Source of the DNA: GWF2-33-9 sp964500435
GTDB lineage: Bacteria; Bacteroidota; Ignavibacteria; Kapaibacteriales; UBA2268
Length of the DNA stretch: 64,000 nucleotides
NCBI GenBank assembly: GCA_964500435.1
Contig: CAZCNL010000004.1
Location: 121,299-185,298 of the forward strand
Direction of reading: 5' to 3'
Below, piece after piece: positions 25,890 to 35,300 of this stretch. The notes beneath the pieces are model-generated. The model was not told the origin of the DNA. It searched no databases and saw only the letters and a program-made list of their open reading frames with translations. The translations under genes and the position numbers were made by a program. Each line of letters opens with the position of its first letter. The stretch's first letter is position 1.

Positions 25890-28133
25890 TTAAGAAATAT
25901 CTGTAATTATTGTTTGATAACCAGCATTATTTAATTGTTTTTCGATTTTTTCACGATTTTCCGGACAAAGTGCAATAATAGCACCACCACCTCCGCCACC
26001 AGTAAGTTTTGCACCATAAGCGCCGTTTTCTCGGCAAATTGATATCATTTCTTCTAATTGATTTGTTGATACTTGAATTGCATTTAATAAACCTTGATTC
26101 AAGTTCATTAAATATCCTAATTTTTCTAAATCATAATCTTGCAATGCGTCTATTGCTTCGATTGCTATATCATTAATTTGAGAAAATATAGTATCGTAAA
26201 GTCGTTGATTTTTTGTCCATCCTTCTCGTACTTGTCTTACCATTTTTAAAGTTAAACCCTCTGAACCGCTTAATCCAATTAAAATTGGCAATGGCTTTTT
26301 GAGTGCAATAGGATAAGTTCTTGGTTCGGAATCTTTTTTATATCTTATTAATTTTCCATAAGTAGCCATTGTATTATCGATACCTGAAGGTGTTCCATGC
26401 ACGACTTTTTCTGCATTATAAGCAAGATCGTTTACTTCTTCATCTCTTAAATTTAACTTAGCATAACTGGATAAAGCACGAATTACAGAAACTGCCAAAG
26501 CCGCCGATCCTCCTAATCCCATTGCTCTTGGTATATGAGGAAATACTAATATTTGTATTTTCTCATTTTGTAGTCCCATTTTGGTAAGTATTAATTCTAA
26601 TGCATCGATTAATGAATTCTTTTCAGCAGATTTATTAAATAAATCAAATTCTACGCCCCATCTTGGTATTACAATGCTTGAATTTCTTTCACTCGCAATT
26701 ACTTTTGATTTTATGGCGTATGGAATTGGTGCCGCAATTGCATTACTTCCATAAACAACAGCGTGTTCTCCAAAAAGTATTACTTTCCCATAACCTGAAT
26801 GCAGTTCATTTTCTGAAAATGTTTGTTCCAAATTTATCTCTTCTGATGTATTTGCCAAATTTTGTTGTATTTGTTGTGCTTTCCAAATTTTAATTTCGCC
26901 GCTTCTTATCATTTCATCAACAACTAAATCAAAATATTTTTCATCTATTCCAGCTGCTTTTGCTACACTTCGAGCATGTAAGCTCATATGTCCTCGTTGA
27001 ATACCTTCACTAACTAATGCTTTCAAAGCTGCGAAGTTTTGTGCTAAGCCAACTGATGCCATTAATTCCATTAATTCATTTGCAGTTTTTATCCCTAAAA
27101 CTTTGTAAACAAATTTTATTTTGGGGTTTGATTGCAATGGTGCACCGACAATTCCAACTTTTAATGGTATTTCAATTTGCCCCACAAGTTGATTTTTATC
27201 ATCTTTATACCAGTTTGTCAGGCTTGTATAATGATTACCACGAGCTGCGTATGCATGAACACCTGCTTCGATTGCTCGCCAATCATTACCAGTCGCAATA
27301 GCCAAAGGGTCAATTCCGTTCATTATACCTTTATTGTGGGTTGCGGCACGATATGGGTCAATGGTGGCAAAATGATTTGCGAGAATTATTCCCTCCATTA
27401 ATTCTTCACCTGAAAAATTATTTGTGTTGAGCATTTCAGCAGGAATGATGCATTTTGCTTTTGCAATAGATTGGTCTTGTAAATTCGATAAGATTCTCAT
27501 AAACGATTTTGCATTTGCTATTTTTTCTAAGAGCGGGGAAATTCCTTCGCAAATACTATTAACCATATTTGCCCCCATAGCATCTTTTGTATCGACATAA
27601 ATATGAACAACAAGCATATCATCGAATTTCATCGTGGCTGGGTGTATCCTTACGTCCAAATCTATTGCTCCGCCACCACGGGCATACATATTTGGTTGCA
27701 AATAATTTGCAAGTGCTAAAATTTCTTCTTTTCTTTGTATAATTGCTTGTTTAGCTTTTGAAGGGTGTTCGCAATTTATTAAAAGTACTTGACCAATTAA
27801 GACGGGTCTTGTGCTTTCTGCTACAAAACCACCGCTTTGTCTTATAATTTTTGCGGCTGAACTTTGTGCTGCAACAATTGATGGTTCTTCAACAACAAGT
27901 GGCACAACGTAATCTTTGCCATTAACTAATACATTTAAAGAAAGTCCCATCGGTAATGAAAATGTTGTTATAACATTTTCTATCATTTTATTTGCGGCAC
28001 TTTCTGTTAACTCGTAATTTCCTTTTAATAATAATTTAATATCATCTTGTCCGAGAAATCCGTTTTCTCGCAAGATGTCTAACCTTTGAAATATTGTAAA
28101 GTCGTAAAAATTAGGGATGCGTGAGTTCCGCAT
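25890..28133 (-). CDS. Fused class II HMG-CoA reductase - mevalonate kinase
   Basis: A 747-residue bifunctional protein. Residues 1 to about 430 are class II HMG-CoA reductase: IENVITTFSLPMG, VVEEPSIVAAQSSAAK (Glu82/83), DAMGANMVN, THNKGIMNGIDPLAIATGND (catalytic Lys and Asp) and RGHMSLHARSVAKAAG (catalytic His). Residues about 445-747 are a GHMP mevalonate kinase: GYGKVILFGEHAVVYG, IPRAMGLGGSAALAVS (ATP loop), HGTPSGIDNTMATYG and YGAKLTGGGGGGAI. The linker is a short polar stretch near residues 425-440. One chain would thus make mevalonate and phosphorylate it. Upstream mvaK2 overlaps by 23 bases. The frame is continuous through the junction with no internal stop, so I see a real fusion, although an assembly check is worthwhile. 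Confidence 0.93.
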   Translation of the reverse strand: MRNSRIPNFYDFTIFQRLDILRENGFLGQDDIKLLLKGNYELTESAANKMIENVITTFSLPMGLSLNVLVNGKDYVVPLVVEEPSIVAAQSSAAKIIRQSGGFVAESTRPVLIGQVLLINCEHPSKAKQAIIQRKEEILALANYLQPNMYARGGGAIDLDVRIHPATMKFDDMLVVHIYVDTKDAMGANMVNSICEGISPLLEKIANAKSFMRILSNLQDQSIAKAKCIIPAEMLNTNNFSGEELMEGIILANHFATIDPYRAATHNKGIMNGIDPLAIATGNDWRAIEAGVHAYAARGNHYTSLTNWYKDDKNQLVGQIEIPLKVGIVGAPLQSNPKIKFVYKVLGIKTANELMELMASVGLAQNFAALKALVSEGIQRGHMSLHARSVAKAAGIDEKYFDLVVDEMIRSGEIKIWKAQQIQQNLANTSEEINLEQTFSENELHSGYGKVILFGEHAVVYGSNAIAAPIPYAIKSKVIASERNSSIVIPRWGVEFDLFNKSAEKNSLIDALELILTKMGLQNEKIQILVFPHIPRAMGLGGSAALAVSVIRALSSYAKLNLRDEEVNDLAYNAEKVVHGTPSGIDNTMATYGKLIRYKKDSEPRTYPIALKKPLPILIGLSGSEGLTLKMVRQVREGWTKNQRLYDTIFSQINDIAIEAIDALQDYDLEKLGYLMNLNQGLLNAIQVSTNQLEEMISICRENGAYGAKLTGGGGGGAIIALCPENREKIEKQLNNAGYQTIITDIS

Positions 28134-29208
28134 TTACCACTCCTCGAAGTTTTGTCTCTTTAATTCCCGGAGTACCAAATTGTATTGCAAGTGTTTCAAA
28201 ACCAGCTTTTTCTAAATCATTCTTGACAAATGTTAATCTTTCTTTATCATTCGAAAAAAGTATTCCCAAATCGCCACCACCCGCACCTGAAGATTTATAA
28301 TAAACTCCGTTTTGTCTTGCTATATCATATATTAATTGGTGTTCAAGTGTGATGACATCTAATCCAATTTTTGTGTTTAATTGCTTTAATAAATAAAAAT
28401 ATTTGTCATAATTTTCTAAAAAGTCATCAACTTTTTCTGTTTCAATCGCCTCAATACCTTCTGTTGAAACTTTTGTCATTTCATCAATAAGTAATTTGAA
28501 TTCTGTTGGGTTATCTTTTTTAAATTTATTAAATTTTTCGACATAACCAGTTGTTGAAGCAGATTTACCAGACCAAACAGTAAGATAATGTAAATCCTTT
28601 GGGAATGTTATTTGTTTGAACTTAATTTCTTTTCCAGTAATTTGGTACTTTAAAATTCCACCATAAATTGCGGCAACAATATCAACACCACTTCCGATGC
28701 TTCCTTGTGCATTTCGATGTGATTCAATTGAAAATTTTAAAATTTGTTCTGGAGTAATTTCTTCTGGTTCGAGAATATTCGCTGAAAGTAAGCCTGTAAT
28801 TATCGACACTGTTACTGCGGCACTCGAACCTAAGCCTAATTTGATTAAATTTGTTGTGGAGTAAAAATCATAGGTATCAAGAACTATTTCCAAAGGTTTT
28901 ATTTTTATACCCTTTTCAATAAGTTTTCTGGAAACATATTCAAAAGTTGCTGTAAATAAACTTAATTTCTCTGCAACTTTATTAAATGATTTTCCAATAA
29001 ATTTGATTTTTCCTTCGTCATCAATCAAAAATTTTAATACTGGAACATTAATTGATGGTGCTTCGATTTTAAAAACACCATCTTCAGATTTTTTGAATAA
29101 TACATTTGCGAAGCGATTTGTTGAAGCAACTAACGAGGGTGCCCCTTCCAACACGGCATATTCGCCGAGTATAATTAATTTTCCAGGTGTTTTGGCTGCT
29201 ATTTTCAA
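28111..29208 (-). CDS. mvaK2: Phosphomevalonate kinase
   Basis: GHMP kinase of 365 residues converting phosphomevalonate to diphosphomevalonate. Motifs are KTPGKLIILGEYAVLEGAPSLV (residues 5-26), KLGLGSSAAVTVSIITG (ATP-binding Gly loop), NAQGSIGSGVDIVAAIYGG and the C-terminal KSSGAGGGDLGILF. The SIGSGVDI and GEYAVLEG forms are typical of phosphomevalonate rather than mevalonate kinase. The start is TTG (29206-29208), directly after the mvaD stop TAA and in the same frame as mvaD; no other start exists between them. Translation is therefore likely by reinitiation after mvaD. It overlaps the HMGR-MVK gene by 23 bases. Confidence 0.92.
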   Translation of the reverse strand: MKIAAKTPGKLIILGEYAVLEGAPSLVASTNRFANVLFKKSEDGVFKIEAPSINVPVLKFLIDDEGKIKFIGKSFNKVAEKLSLFTATFEYVSRKLIEKGIKIKPLEIVLDTYDFYSTTNLIKLGLGSSAAVTVSIITGLLSANILEPEEITPEQILKFSIESHRNAQGSIGSGVDIVAAIYGGILKYQITGKEIKFKQITFPKDLHYLTVWSGKSASTTGYVEKFNKFKKDNPTEFKLLIDEMTKVSTEGIEAIETEKVDDFLENYDKYFYLLKQLNTKIGLDVITLEHQLIYDIARQNGVYYKSSGAGGGDLGILFSNDKERLTFVKNDLEKAGFETLAIQFGTPGIKETKLRGVVNAELTHP

Positions 29209-30189
29209 TTATTCCTCAATAATTTCAGTACCATTACCTAATCCAATGACGAAATGCTGTTGAATTACATTTAATTTTGTTAACTTTTCTATAATATTTT
29301 TTTCTTCACCCGGCAAAGTTACGATTTTTACTTGTGGTCCAGCATCAATTGTAAAAAATACAGGATATTTTTCTTTTTGCAATTTTAACACAAATTCAAT
29401 TATAGTAAATGTTTTTGAATTCCAATAAAAAAGCGGCTCTTTTGTTGTCATCATTACGGAATGCATCTTTATGCAACTTTGCTGTGCAATTTCACTCATC
29501 ATATCGAAATTACGAGATTTTATTGCTTGCTTCATTGAAGAAATATCTTGTTCTGAAGTTTCTACAAAGCTTTGGAAAAAAGGTGATGTCTGTTGAGAAA
29601 GTTTCATCCCATCACGTGATGAAGTTTTCTTTGGTGTCTCATCAGTGATTGCAACTATAACTTTTAATGGGAATTGTTCGGGAGCAAGAATTTGCTCAGC
29701 AAAACAATCTTCTCCACTTTCTAATTCACCTTTATGCAATTCTACATAACCACCGAAAATCGAACGAGCAGCGGAGCCACTCCCCAATCTTGCGTATTGG
29801 GTTAATTCTTTTGCAGATAAATTTAAATCAAATATATGATTTGCTGCATAAGTCAAAGCCGCATAACCGCTTGCTGAAGATGCCAATCCAGCTGCAGTTG
29901 GAAAGTTGTTGGTTGTTTTGATTTTTAAATAATATTTTTTACTGCTTCTTGCTCGAAAATAATCTAAAAATTTACTTATTTTTTGTTGCTCTCTTTCGTT
30001 CGCTTTTTTATTATTTATAATAAATTCATCATTTGAAATTTTATTGATGTAAACTTCGGTAATTGTACTCAGTTCATCTAATGTTATTGAAATACTACCA
30101 ACTGAAGGAAGATTTTTTTCTTCGTTTCGTTTACCCCAATATTTTACTAAGGCGATATTTGGATGTGATTTTACTTTAATTTTTTTCAT
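29209..30189 (-). CDS. mvaD: Diphosphomevalonate decarboxylase
   Basis: ATP-dependent decarboxylation of diphosphomevalonate to isopentenyl diphosphate, the last step of the classical mevalonate pathway. The 326-residue protein opens KKIKVKSHPNIALVKYWGKRNEE. It has LPSVGSISITLDELSTITEV, the GHMP loop FPTAAGLASSASGYAALTYA, RLGSGSAARSIFGGYVE, TSSRDGMKLSQQTSPFF and the FTIDAGPQVKIV motif. I chose ATG at 30187-30189; the in-frame frame reaches 30219 but would overlap the cupin gene and add a non-family N-terminus. Its stop TAA abuts the TTG start of mvaK2 in the same frame. Confidence 0.95.
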   Translation of the reverse strand: MKKIKVKSHPNIALVKYWGKRNEEKNLPSVGSISITLDELSTITEVYINKISNDEFIINNKKANEREQQKISKFLDYFRARSSKKYYLKIKTTNNFPTAAGLASSASGYAALTYAANHIFDLNLSAKELTQYARLGSGSAARSIFGGYVELHKGELESGEDCFAEQILAPEQFPLKVIVAITDETPKKTSSRDGMKLSQQTSPFFQSFVETSEQDISSMKQAIKSRNFDMMSEIAQQSCIKMHSVMMTTKEPLFYWNSKTFTIIEFVLKLQKEKYPVFFTIDAGPQVKIVTLPGEEKNIIEKLTKLNVIQQHFVIGLGNGTEIIEE

Positions 30190-30193
30190 AAAT

Positions 30194-30550
30194 TCATTTA
30201 AAATTGTAGTGTATGGCAAGCCAAATTGTAGGTTTTTCTTTCGAAGTGAACTCCACTCGATGTTTAACGTTTTTAGGAATTAACACATAATCTCCAATGT
30301 TTAATTTAAGATGTTCATCTTCGCCTTCAAATGATAATTTTGCCTCTCCAGAAATTAACACAACGAATTCATCCCAATTTTGCTCGAGCCATACTCCTTT
30401 TTCAGTGATTTGCCCTGTTGATATTATTTTCTCTATTTTAATATTTTCAGAATTAATTATCGATATAAATTTTTCATCATTGCTTAACAAATCTATCTTT
30501 TCAAGATTTAAAAGTTTTCCAACCACAATTTTATTATTAAATTCTTCCAA
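30194..30550 (-). CDS. Cupin-domain protein
   Basis: A 118-residue single-domain cupin. The two half-motifs are visible in EFVVLISGEAKLSFEGEDEHLKLNIGDYVLIPKNVKHRVEF, with the usual glycine turn (GDYVLIP) and the second-motif His (KHRVEF). The first motif has few metal ligands, so metal binding is uncertain. It sits between ruvB (10-base gap) and mvaD (4-base gap) at the head of the mevalonate genes. The ligand is unknown, and the placement may be simple operon membership rather than a pathway role. Confidence 0.82.
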   Translation of the reverse strand: MEEFNNKIVVGKLLNLEKIDLLSNDEKFISIINSENIKIEKIISTGQITEKGVWLEQNWDEFVVLISGEAKLSFEGEDEHLKLNIGDYVLIPKNVKHRVEFTSKEKPTIWLAIHYNFK

Positions 30551-30560
30551 TTTCTCACCA

Positions 30561-31601
30561 TTACAAATCGAATAACTGATTTTTTAACAGTTCAGGATAA
30601 TTTATATTAAAATGCTTGTATGCTAAAATTGTCGCAGTTCTTCCACGTGGAGTGCGATTTATAAACCCTTGTTGTATTAAAAATGGTTCATAAACTTCCT
30701 CGATTGTTCCTGCATCTTCACTTATTGAAGAGGCAAGTGCATTCAAGCCAACAGGACCGCCTTGGAATTTATCGATAATTGTAAGTAGTATGCGTTTATC
30801 CATTTCATCTAAACCACGATTATCGACATCAAGGGCTTCCAATGCAATTTTTGCAATTTTTAAATCAATTCGTCCATTTCCTTTTACTTGTGCAAAATCT
30901 CTTGTTCTTCTTAAAAGTCTATTGACGATTCGAGGAGTGCCACGAGACCTTGATGATATCTCAATTGCGGCATCATCATCTATTTGTACATTTAAAATTT
31001 CTGCTGAACGTTTTATTATTTTTGCTAAATCTTCGGGTGTGTAATAATCTAATCTATTGATGATTCCAAATCTTGAACGTAATGGTGCCGTGAGTAACCC
31101 CGCTCTGGTTGTTGCTCCAATCAAAGTGAATTTAGGTAATGATATTTGAATTGAGCGGGCATTCGGTCCGGATTCAATCATTATATCGAGACGAAAATCT
31201 TCCATTGCGGAGTAAAGAAATTCTTCTATAATGGGATGTAATCTGTGAATTTCGTCAATAAATAAAATATCGCCTTCTTGAAGTGTCGTAAGGATTCCTG
31301 CAAGGTCACCGGGTTTTTCTAACACAGGTCCTGATGTTATTTTTATATTTGCATTCATTTCCTTGGAAATGATAAAGCTCAACGTTGTTTTTCCTAATCC
31401 CGGTGGACCTGTAAATAACGTATGGTCAAGTGGTTCGTTTCTTTGTAAGGCAGCCGCTATAAATACTTTAAGATTGCTTACTAACTTTTCTTGACCTGTA
31501 AATTCATCAAAGTTCGAAGGACGTAATTGTAGATCAAAATCATTTTCATTTGATTGAATTGATTTTGATAAATCATTATTCCTATCTTTTGTTTCTTTCA
31601 T
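30561..31601 (-). CDS. ruvB: Holliday junction branch-migration helicase subunit RuvB
   Basis: AAA+ motor of the RuvAB branch-migration complex in recombination repair. The 346-residue protein has LRPSNFDEFTGQEKLVSNL, Walker A TGPPGLGKTTLSF (residues about 64-76), Walker B ILFIDEIHRL, sensor I IGATTRAGLLTAPLRSRFG and the winged-helix C-terminus with GGPVGLNALASSISEDAGTIEEVYEPFLIQQGFINRTPRGR. All RuvB signatures are intact. ruvA and ruvC are not in the window. A TAATTTTA box lies just upstream, after a hairpin that probably ends the efp transcript, so ruvB likely begins the unit that carries the mevalonate genes. Confidence 0.98.
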   Translation of the reverse strand: MKETKDRNNDLSKSIQSNENDFDLQLRPSNFDEFTGQEKLVSNLKVFIAAALQRNEPLDHTLFTGPPGLGKTTLSFIISKEMNANIKITSGPVLEKPGDLAGILTTLQEGDILFIDEIHRLHPIIEEFLYSAMEDFRLDIMIESGPNARSIQISLPKFTLIGATTRAGLLTAPLRSRFGIINRLDYYTPEDLAKIIKRSAEILNVQIDDDAAIEISSRSRGTPRIVNRLLRRTRDFAQVKGNGRIDLKIAKIALEALDVDNRGLDEMDKRILLTIIDKFQGGPVGLNALASSISEDAGTIEEVYEPFLIQQGFINRTPRGRTATILAYKHFNINYPELLKNQLFDL

Positions 31602-31610
31602 ATTATAAAA

Positions 31611-31657
31611 TTAAAAAAGTCTTATCAAATTACAAGAATTTTTTAAGACTTTTTTAA
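31611..31657 (-). terminator. Inverted repeat between efp and ruvB, probable efp terminator
   Basis: Perfect 14-base inverted repeat TTAAAAAAGTCTTA / TAAGACTTTTTTAA with a 19-base loop, in the 74-base gap after the efp stop. On the minus strand it ends in a T-rich run that merges with a TAATTTTA box for ruvB, so it may also act as a promoter-proximal element. The long loop lowers confidence. Confidence 0.55.
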
Positions 31658-31675
31658 CAATTTATTTATATTATT

Positions 31676-32239
31676 TTATTCTTTCACTCTTTCTAAATAT
31701 GAAGCAGAGTTTGGGTCGCATTTAATCAAATCACCTTCATTGATAAACAAAGGCACTTGTATTGTCGCACCTGTTTCTAAAGTTGCTGGTTTCATAACAT
31801 TTGTTGCGGTATCACCTTTGAATCCAGGTTCTGTCTGAACTACTCTGAGGTTAACTGAAGGTGGCAATTCAACAAATAAAACTTCTCCATCACTTATTGA
31901 GAGCATTGCTTCTTGACCTTCTTTTAAAAAGTCTGCCAATTTACCAACAACTATTTCATCAACAGGAATTTGTTCGTATGTATTTCCATCCATAAATATA
32001 AAATGATTACCATCTCGGTAAAGAAATTGGTAATTATTTTTTTCGACTCGAACAAATTCTATTGTTTCTCCTGAACGAAAGCGATTTTCAAGCATCCTTC
32101 CTGTCTTCAAACTACGCATTTTAACTTGATAAAATGCTCTTAAATTACCTGGAGTACGGTGTTCGGATTCAACAACTGTACACAATTCCCCATTAAATTT
32201 TATTACAGCACCCGGTCTTAAATCTGATGTTGTTCCCAT
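31676..32239 (-). CDS. efp: Elongation factor P with PGNLRAF loop
   Basis: Helps ribosomes through polyproline stalls. The 187-residue protein has the KOW-like N-domain (DLRPGAVIKFNGELCTVVESEHR), then two OB domains ending LPPSVNLRVVQTEPGFKGDTATNVMKPATLETGATIQVPLFINEGDLIKCDP. The tip loop, PGKGQAF in E. coli with modified Lys34, reads PGNLRAF: Asn replaces the modified lysine. This rules out lysylation and also arginine rhamnosylation at that exact position; I recall the same form in Chlorobi. It is separated from ruvB by a hairpin, and its start is separated from the upstream giant cargo gene by 72 bases. Confidence 0.97.
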   Translation of the reverse strand: MGTTSDLRPGAVIKFNGELCTVVESEHRTPGNLRAFYQVKMRSLKTGRMLENRFRSGETIEFVRVEKNNYQFLYRDGNHFIFMDGNTYEQIPVDEIVVGKLADFLKEGQEAMLSISDGEVLFVELPPSVNLRVVQTEPGFKGDTATNVMKPATLETGATIQVPLFINEGDLIKCDPNSASYLERVKE

Positions 32240-32311
32240 ATTTTCCTAATTATTATTTTTTAATTTTGCAAAAATTACAGATTACAAATTTACGAAATTC
32301 CTTTAAAATTT

Positions 32312-35300
32312 TTATTTAGTTATAACAATTTTTTGATATTCTTTTGAAATTCCATCACCAAATTCAATAAAATATAGTCCAGGTTGTAAGTTTTCAATAT
32401 ATATTTTTTCTTCATAAAGTCCTGATTTATATTTCTTATCAAGCAATTTCATAACCTTTTCGCCCATTGTATTGTATAGATTTGCGATAACTGTAAATTC
32501 CGAACCGGAACTAAATCTTAAGGTAAAGTAATTGCTTGTTGGGTTTGGAGAAACTAATTCAAGTATTGGCGAACTATTATCAAGTTTTACAATTATATTT
32601 CTCCTATCGTCGAGGCATACTGGCAATGTGCGAATACTTGCAACCGTATCAAAGAAGTTATTACACGAATAATCTGTTTTTATTATCAAATCTGAAACTT
32701 TACCTGTATCAAGTAAATATGTATATTTTAATTTTAGTAAATCGGTATTTATTGGAGTTTGTATAGTCCCACTTCCACTTAATATTATTTGTCCTTTTAA
32801 GGTGAAATCAGGATTATCCCAATTCCAGTTTGTTTTAAGTGCATCCTCGAAATAGTTTGCATCAAACATAATTTGCTTGTCGTTATAATTAAGCACCATT
32901 TTCAATTTTGAAATAGGATTTTCAAGTGCATCACTTTTCAATCTTAATGTTATAGTTTGAACTTTACCTGGAATATCTTCATATTCTGTTTTGTCTGATA
33001 AAATTTGCAATTTCTTCCCTATTCCATTTAGTTTAATTGTTATGTCAATACCAAAATTATTTGGTATTACGAGCAGTGCAGTATCGATTGCAGGTTTTGT
33101 AGGATTATATTTAACACTGATTTCGACTTCTTTGGATGGTTGTATAATAATTTTATTTTTATCAACCAAAGTAAAGGCATTATTAACATCTCCGATAATG
33201 TTTGCATTTTCTAAGTCTAATTCAATATCAACGCTGTTGCTTTCATTTTTCAGTTTAATAGTGTTCAATTTATTGGTACAGATTAAATTAGTTCCAAAAT
33301 CAATGTTGGAAGGATAATTAACGCCCATTGCTTGACAATTAATATCAAAACGAGTTTCTTTCCAAAAATCAACAAAATTTCCATCAAAATCATCCGCCAT
33401 TATGACTATTGTGTTCAATTGCGGTTTTGTGTCTGGAGGAGTAAAACTTATTAAATAACTTTTTGTTTCGAGTGGTAAAATTGTCACATTTTTCGGTTCT
33501 GTTCCTGCAACCCAATTATAAACAGTATTGACACTTGCAAGTATAATTCTGTTAACAGACAGAACTGAATTATTGCTCGTATTTGATACTGATAAAGTCG
33601 CTGTTGTTGTTTCTCCAGGTTTGACTGAATTTCCACAATCCCAAGAATATGTTAATTGTGGGTAAAATCCTTGTCCTTTCAATTTTACAGGAAATTCGCT
33701 AAGACTATCTTTATTTTGTATTGTCAATATTAACTCTTTTTGATATGAAATTTCATCAGTTGGATAAAAGCTAACTGGCACTTGGATTGTTGTTTGGGGT
33801 TGGATGTCAATTGGTAAATTTTGTTGATAATTAAATTCAGAATTTGTTGGTGCATCTTTCCATTTTATCCCAATTAATTGTAAAGTTGAAGTCGATGGAT
33901 TATAAATTGTAAAAGTACTATCATAGTTTTTGTTGATTCGACGTGTTTTCCAATCAACTTCATCTGGAATAACGGCGTTGGGATTAATTCCAACTCCTTT
34001 TAAATAGATGATTTGTCCACCACACTGGTCTTTCATCAACAAATTTATTCTTGCTGTTCGTGGACCTAATTGTTGAGGTGAAAATGAAATATCAATCGGG
34101 TATGCTTCTTTTGGTGCAACAGTATCAATATGTTTTTTGATTAAACTATAATCTAATGGGTTTTTCCCTTGCAAAACTGGATTTATAATCAATGGAATTC
34201 CATTCATATTCCAAAGCAAAGTATCAATTTGCATTGTTTTTGTTGTTCCAACGAACACATCACCAAAATCAATTGTGTCAGGAAGCATTGTCTGACAATC
34301 GATATATCCTTTTGTTGGAATAACAACTTCTTCTGCACAATCACCAAATAATCGAATATTTACATTATAATCACCACGAGTGTATGAATTTACAGTTACT
34401 TGTAAATCTGTTGCTTCATCGGGTAATAAAGTTTTACCAATAATTGAGGAGTCAATCGTTATATAATTTGTGTATGGTAAATTGCCAATAATCTGATAAC
34501 CTGTAATTGTTGATGGGACTTTGCCAGGATTTTTAATCAAGTTTGGAAAGTTAACTTTACAAGTATCACCAACTAAGCAAATCCCCATATCTATATTTGG
34601 CAAATCTGATGTAATTACGGGTTTGTAAATATCAAATGGATCTGATATATCGAATCCTTCGGAACTTAAACCAAACTTTGTCAAAGCATAGTCATATGAA
34701 CCTTCACTTTTAACAGTATATCTATCGAAATCACGATAATAAGTAAAGTTGGTAATTTCATAATCAAATTTATCTTTATCTGTAACTTTTGTGACGTATT
34801 GAATGGTGCCACCAACATTTACTGAAAGCAAAGTTAAATTCTGGTCAAACGTAGCTGTAAACCTTTGAAACGAATTTGCCTGAGGTAAAGTTGTATTCCC
34901 TATCTTTATAGTCCCTAAGTATTCACCAACAACTTGGACATTATTTCCAACCATTTTAACACTTCGTCCAAATGCTTTAAAATATGGATATGTATTATTG
35001 GCTCCAACAGCATTTGCAGTTATTATTGAACCATTCGGTGCATACTTTGCTATAAATAAATATGGTGAAGCAAATATTTGCATTATGGGAGTTACATTCC
35101 CAAACTTTGCACCAGAATATGTTGTCCCAACATAATAAACATTATCTTGATTATCAACAGTTAGCGAAAATGAAGTATCATTATCACTACTGCCATCATT
35201 ATGAATCCATTGTAAATTTCCATCAATATCATATTTTGCGATGAAAGCATCTGTTGCGCCTTTATTGCCTACATAAATACCGGAAACTATAGCTGGTGCG

